DNA of 35,132 nucleotides from Candidatus Zixiibacteriota bacterium (GTDB lineage Bacteria > Zixibacteria > MSB-5A5 > GN15 > FEB-12). The translations under genes and the position numbers were made by a program. Below, piece by piece: positions 34,363 to 35,132 of this stretch. The notes beneath the pieces were generated by a model, which was not told the origin of the DNA, did no database searches, and was given only the letters and a program-made list of their open reading frames with translations. The stretch covers positions 1-35,132 of the forward strand of contig JAOUEU010000006.1 in the NCBI GenBank assembly GCA_029858555.1, given 5' to 3'. How positions within the stretch are numbered: position 1 is the first letter of the stretch; the number at the start of each line of letters is the position of its first letter.

Positions 34363-35132
34363 ATGTCTGATTTTGGTCTGGTGATACACGGGGGGGCGGG
34401 GGCTATTGCCAAGCGCAATATGCCGCCGGAGTTGGAGAAAGAATACCGCGCGATACTGCCGGTAGTTCTACTGACCGGGTACGAGGTACTGAAAAGCGGC
34501 GGCAGCAGTCTTGACGCCGTGCAGAAAGCGATCAACGTGATGGAAGACTCGCCGCTGTTCAATGCCGGCAAGGGGGCGGTGTTCACATACGAGGGCGGCC
34601 ATCGACAGGATGCGGCCATCATGGACGGCAGCAACCTCAAGGTGGGTGCAGTGGCAGGCATACAGCATATCAAGAACCCTATCGACCTGGCGCGACTGGT
34701 GATGGAGAAATCGCCGCACATACTTATGGCGCAGGAGGGCGCGGAAGAGTTCGCTCGCGCGCACGGGATGGCACTTGTCGATGATGATTATTTCTTTACC
34801 GAACGGCGCTGGAAGCAGCTCGAGGAGTTGAAAGAGCGAGAAGCCCGACGCGCGGACATGACGGAGCTTTCCGAGGGGAGCGCCGAGGACGACAATAAAC
34901 ACGGCACGGTGGGTGCGGTGGCGCTCGACCGGGCGGGCAACCTGGCAGCGGGAACGTCCACCGGCGGCATGACGGGTTGCCGGTTCGGGCGCATCGGCGA
35001 TACGCCCATAATCGGTGCGGGCACGTATGCCGACAACGATACGTGCGCGGTGTCGGCCACGGGACACGGCGAGTATATCATTCGGGTGATGGCGGCCTAT
35101 GATATCGCCACGCTGATGAAGTACAGAGGGAT
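34363..35132 (+). CDS. Isoaspartyl peptidase / plant-type L-asparaginase (3' end beyond the window)
   Basis: 256 complete codons, open to the window edge. FGLVIHGGAGAI at the N-terminus, SSLDAVQKAINVMEDSPLFNAGKGAVFTYEG, MDGSNLKVGAVAGI, and DNKHGTVGAVALDRAGNLAAGTSTGG are Ntn-hydrolase asparaginase-2 motifs. The N-terminal nucleophile Thr (T182 in HGTVGA) is where the precursor self-cleaves into alpha and beta chains. GRIGDTPIIGAGTYAD is also conserved. It hydrolyses isoaspartyl dipeptides and asparagine. No signal peptide is visible. Confidence 0.95.
   Translation, partial: MSDFGLVIHGGAGAIAKRNMPPELEKEYRAILPVVLLTGYEVLKSGGSSLDAVQKAINVMEDSPLFNAGKGAVFTYEGGHRQDAAIMDGSNLKVGAVAGIQHIKNPIDLARLVMEKSPHILMAQEGAEEFARAHGMALVDDDYFFTERRWKQLEELKEREARRADMTELSEGSAEDDNKHGTVGAVALDRAGNLAAGTSTGGMTGCRFGRIGDTPIIGAGTYADNDTCAVSATGHGEYIIRVMAAYDIATLMKYRG

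Overview
The window looks like chromosomal DNA from an uncultured, GC-rich Gram-negative-type (diderm) bacterium. Diderm features are a full-length YidC with a large periplasmic domain, a lipoprotein beside L,D-transpeptidases, a LolA-like exported protein, MurJ, and M23 peptidase plus bactofilin. The C-terminal dockerin-like tandem in the DUF362 protein (CC-x4-GN...VSDVTYLV.YLFG) is a style I associate with candidate phylum Zixibacteria and relatives. That taxonomic guess is inference. Several starts are TTG or GTG.

Layout. (1) 1-665: 3' end of a ketol-acid reductoisomerase-like gene, then a structured spacer and a strong terminator. (2) 1072-4140, minus strand: a cell-envelope cluster. It encodes a helical lipoprotein ending in lysine, two L,D-transpeptidases (YkuD) and a third YkuD-like protein that has lost the HGC motif. 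(3) 4791-9930, plus strand: a membrane-anchored DUF362 protein with dockerin-like repeats, a HEAT-repeat/cyclophilin fusion, a LolA-like exported protein and an adenosine-specific kinase. (4) 10144-20723: mixed housekeeping genes. These are a NifU-type scaffold, a TIGR00300 (ornithine cyclodeaminase-like) protein, HflX, a lone receiver domain, a large M1-like protein without catalytic residues, an AAA_28 ATPase, an M24 peptidase, a Nudix hydrolase, MurJ and a glucuronyl C5-epimerase-domain protein. (5) 20985-23306: a lineage-specific family of secreted proteins, one with two repeats and a downstream one-repeat paralogue broken by a frameshift. (6) 23539-32888: the conserved origin-region block rpmH-rnpA-yidD-yidC-mnmE-mnmG-rsmG-parA-parB, followed by an M23 peptidase and a bactofilin. 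(7) 32889-33060: a non-coding AT-rich stretch with a cluster of DnaA-box-like sequences, a candidate replication origin. (8) MoxR ATPase and an isoaspartyl peptidase cut by the window end.

How the parts fit. Block 6-7 is a chromosome replication and segregation neighbourhood. Two near-consensus parS sites lie at 27455-27470 and 29512-29527, 0.6-3 kb upstream of parAB, with the DnaA-box cluster about 1.2 kb after parB. dnaA itself is not in the window. Block 2 reads as a possible analogue of the Braun-lipoprotein outer membrane-peptidoglycan tether: a lipoprotein with a C-terminal lysine, a strong hairpin that could set its expression above the enzymes, and L,D-transpeptidases of the catalytic type that attaches Lpp in E. 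coli. Three genes look like family members with altered active sites: the M1-like protein, the third YkuD-like protein, and possibly the KARI-like protein.
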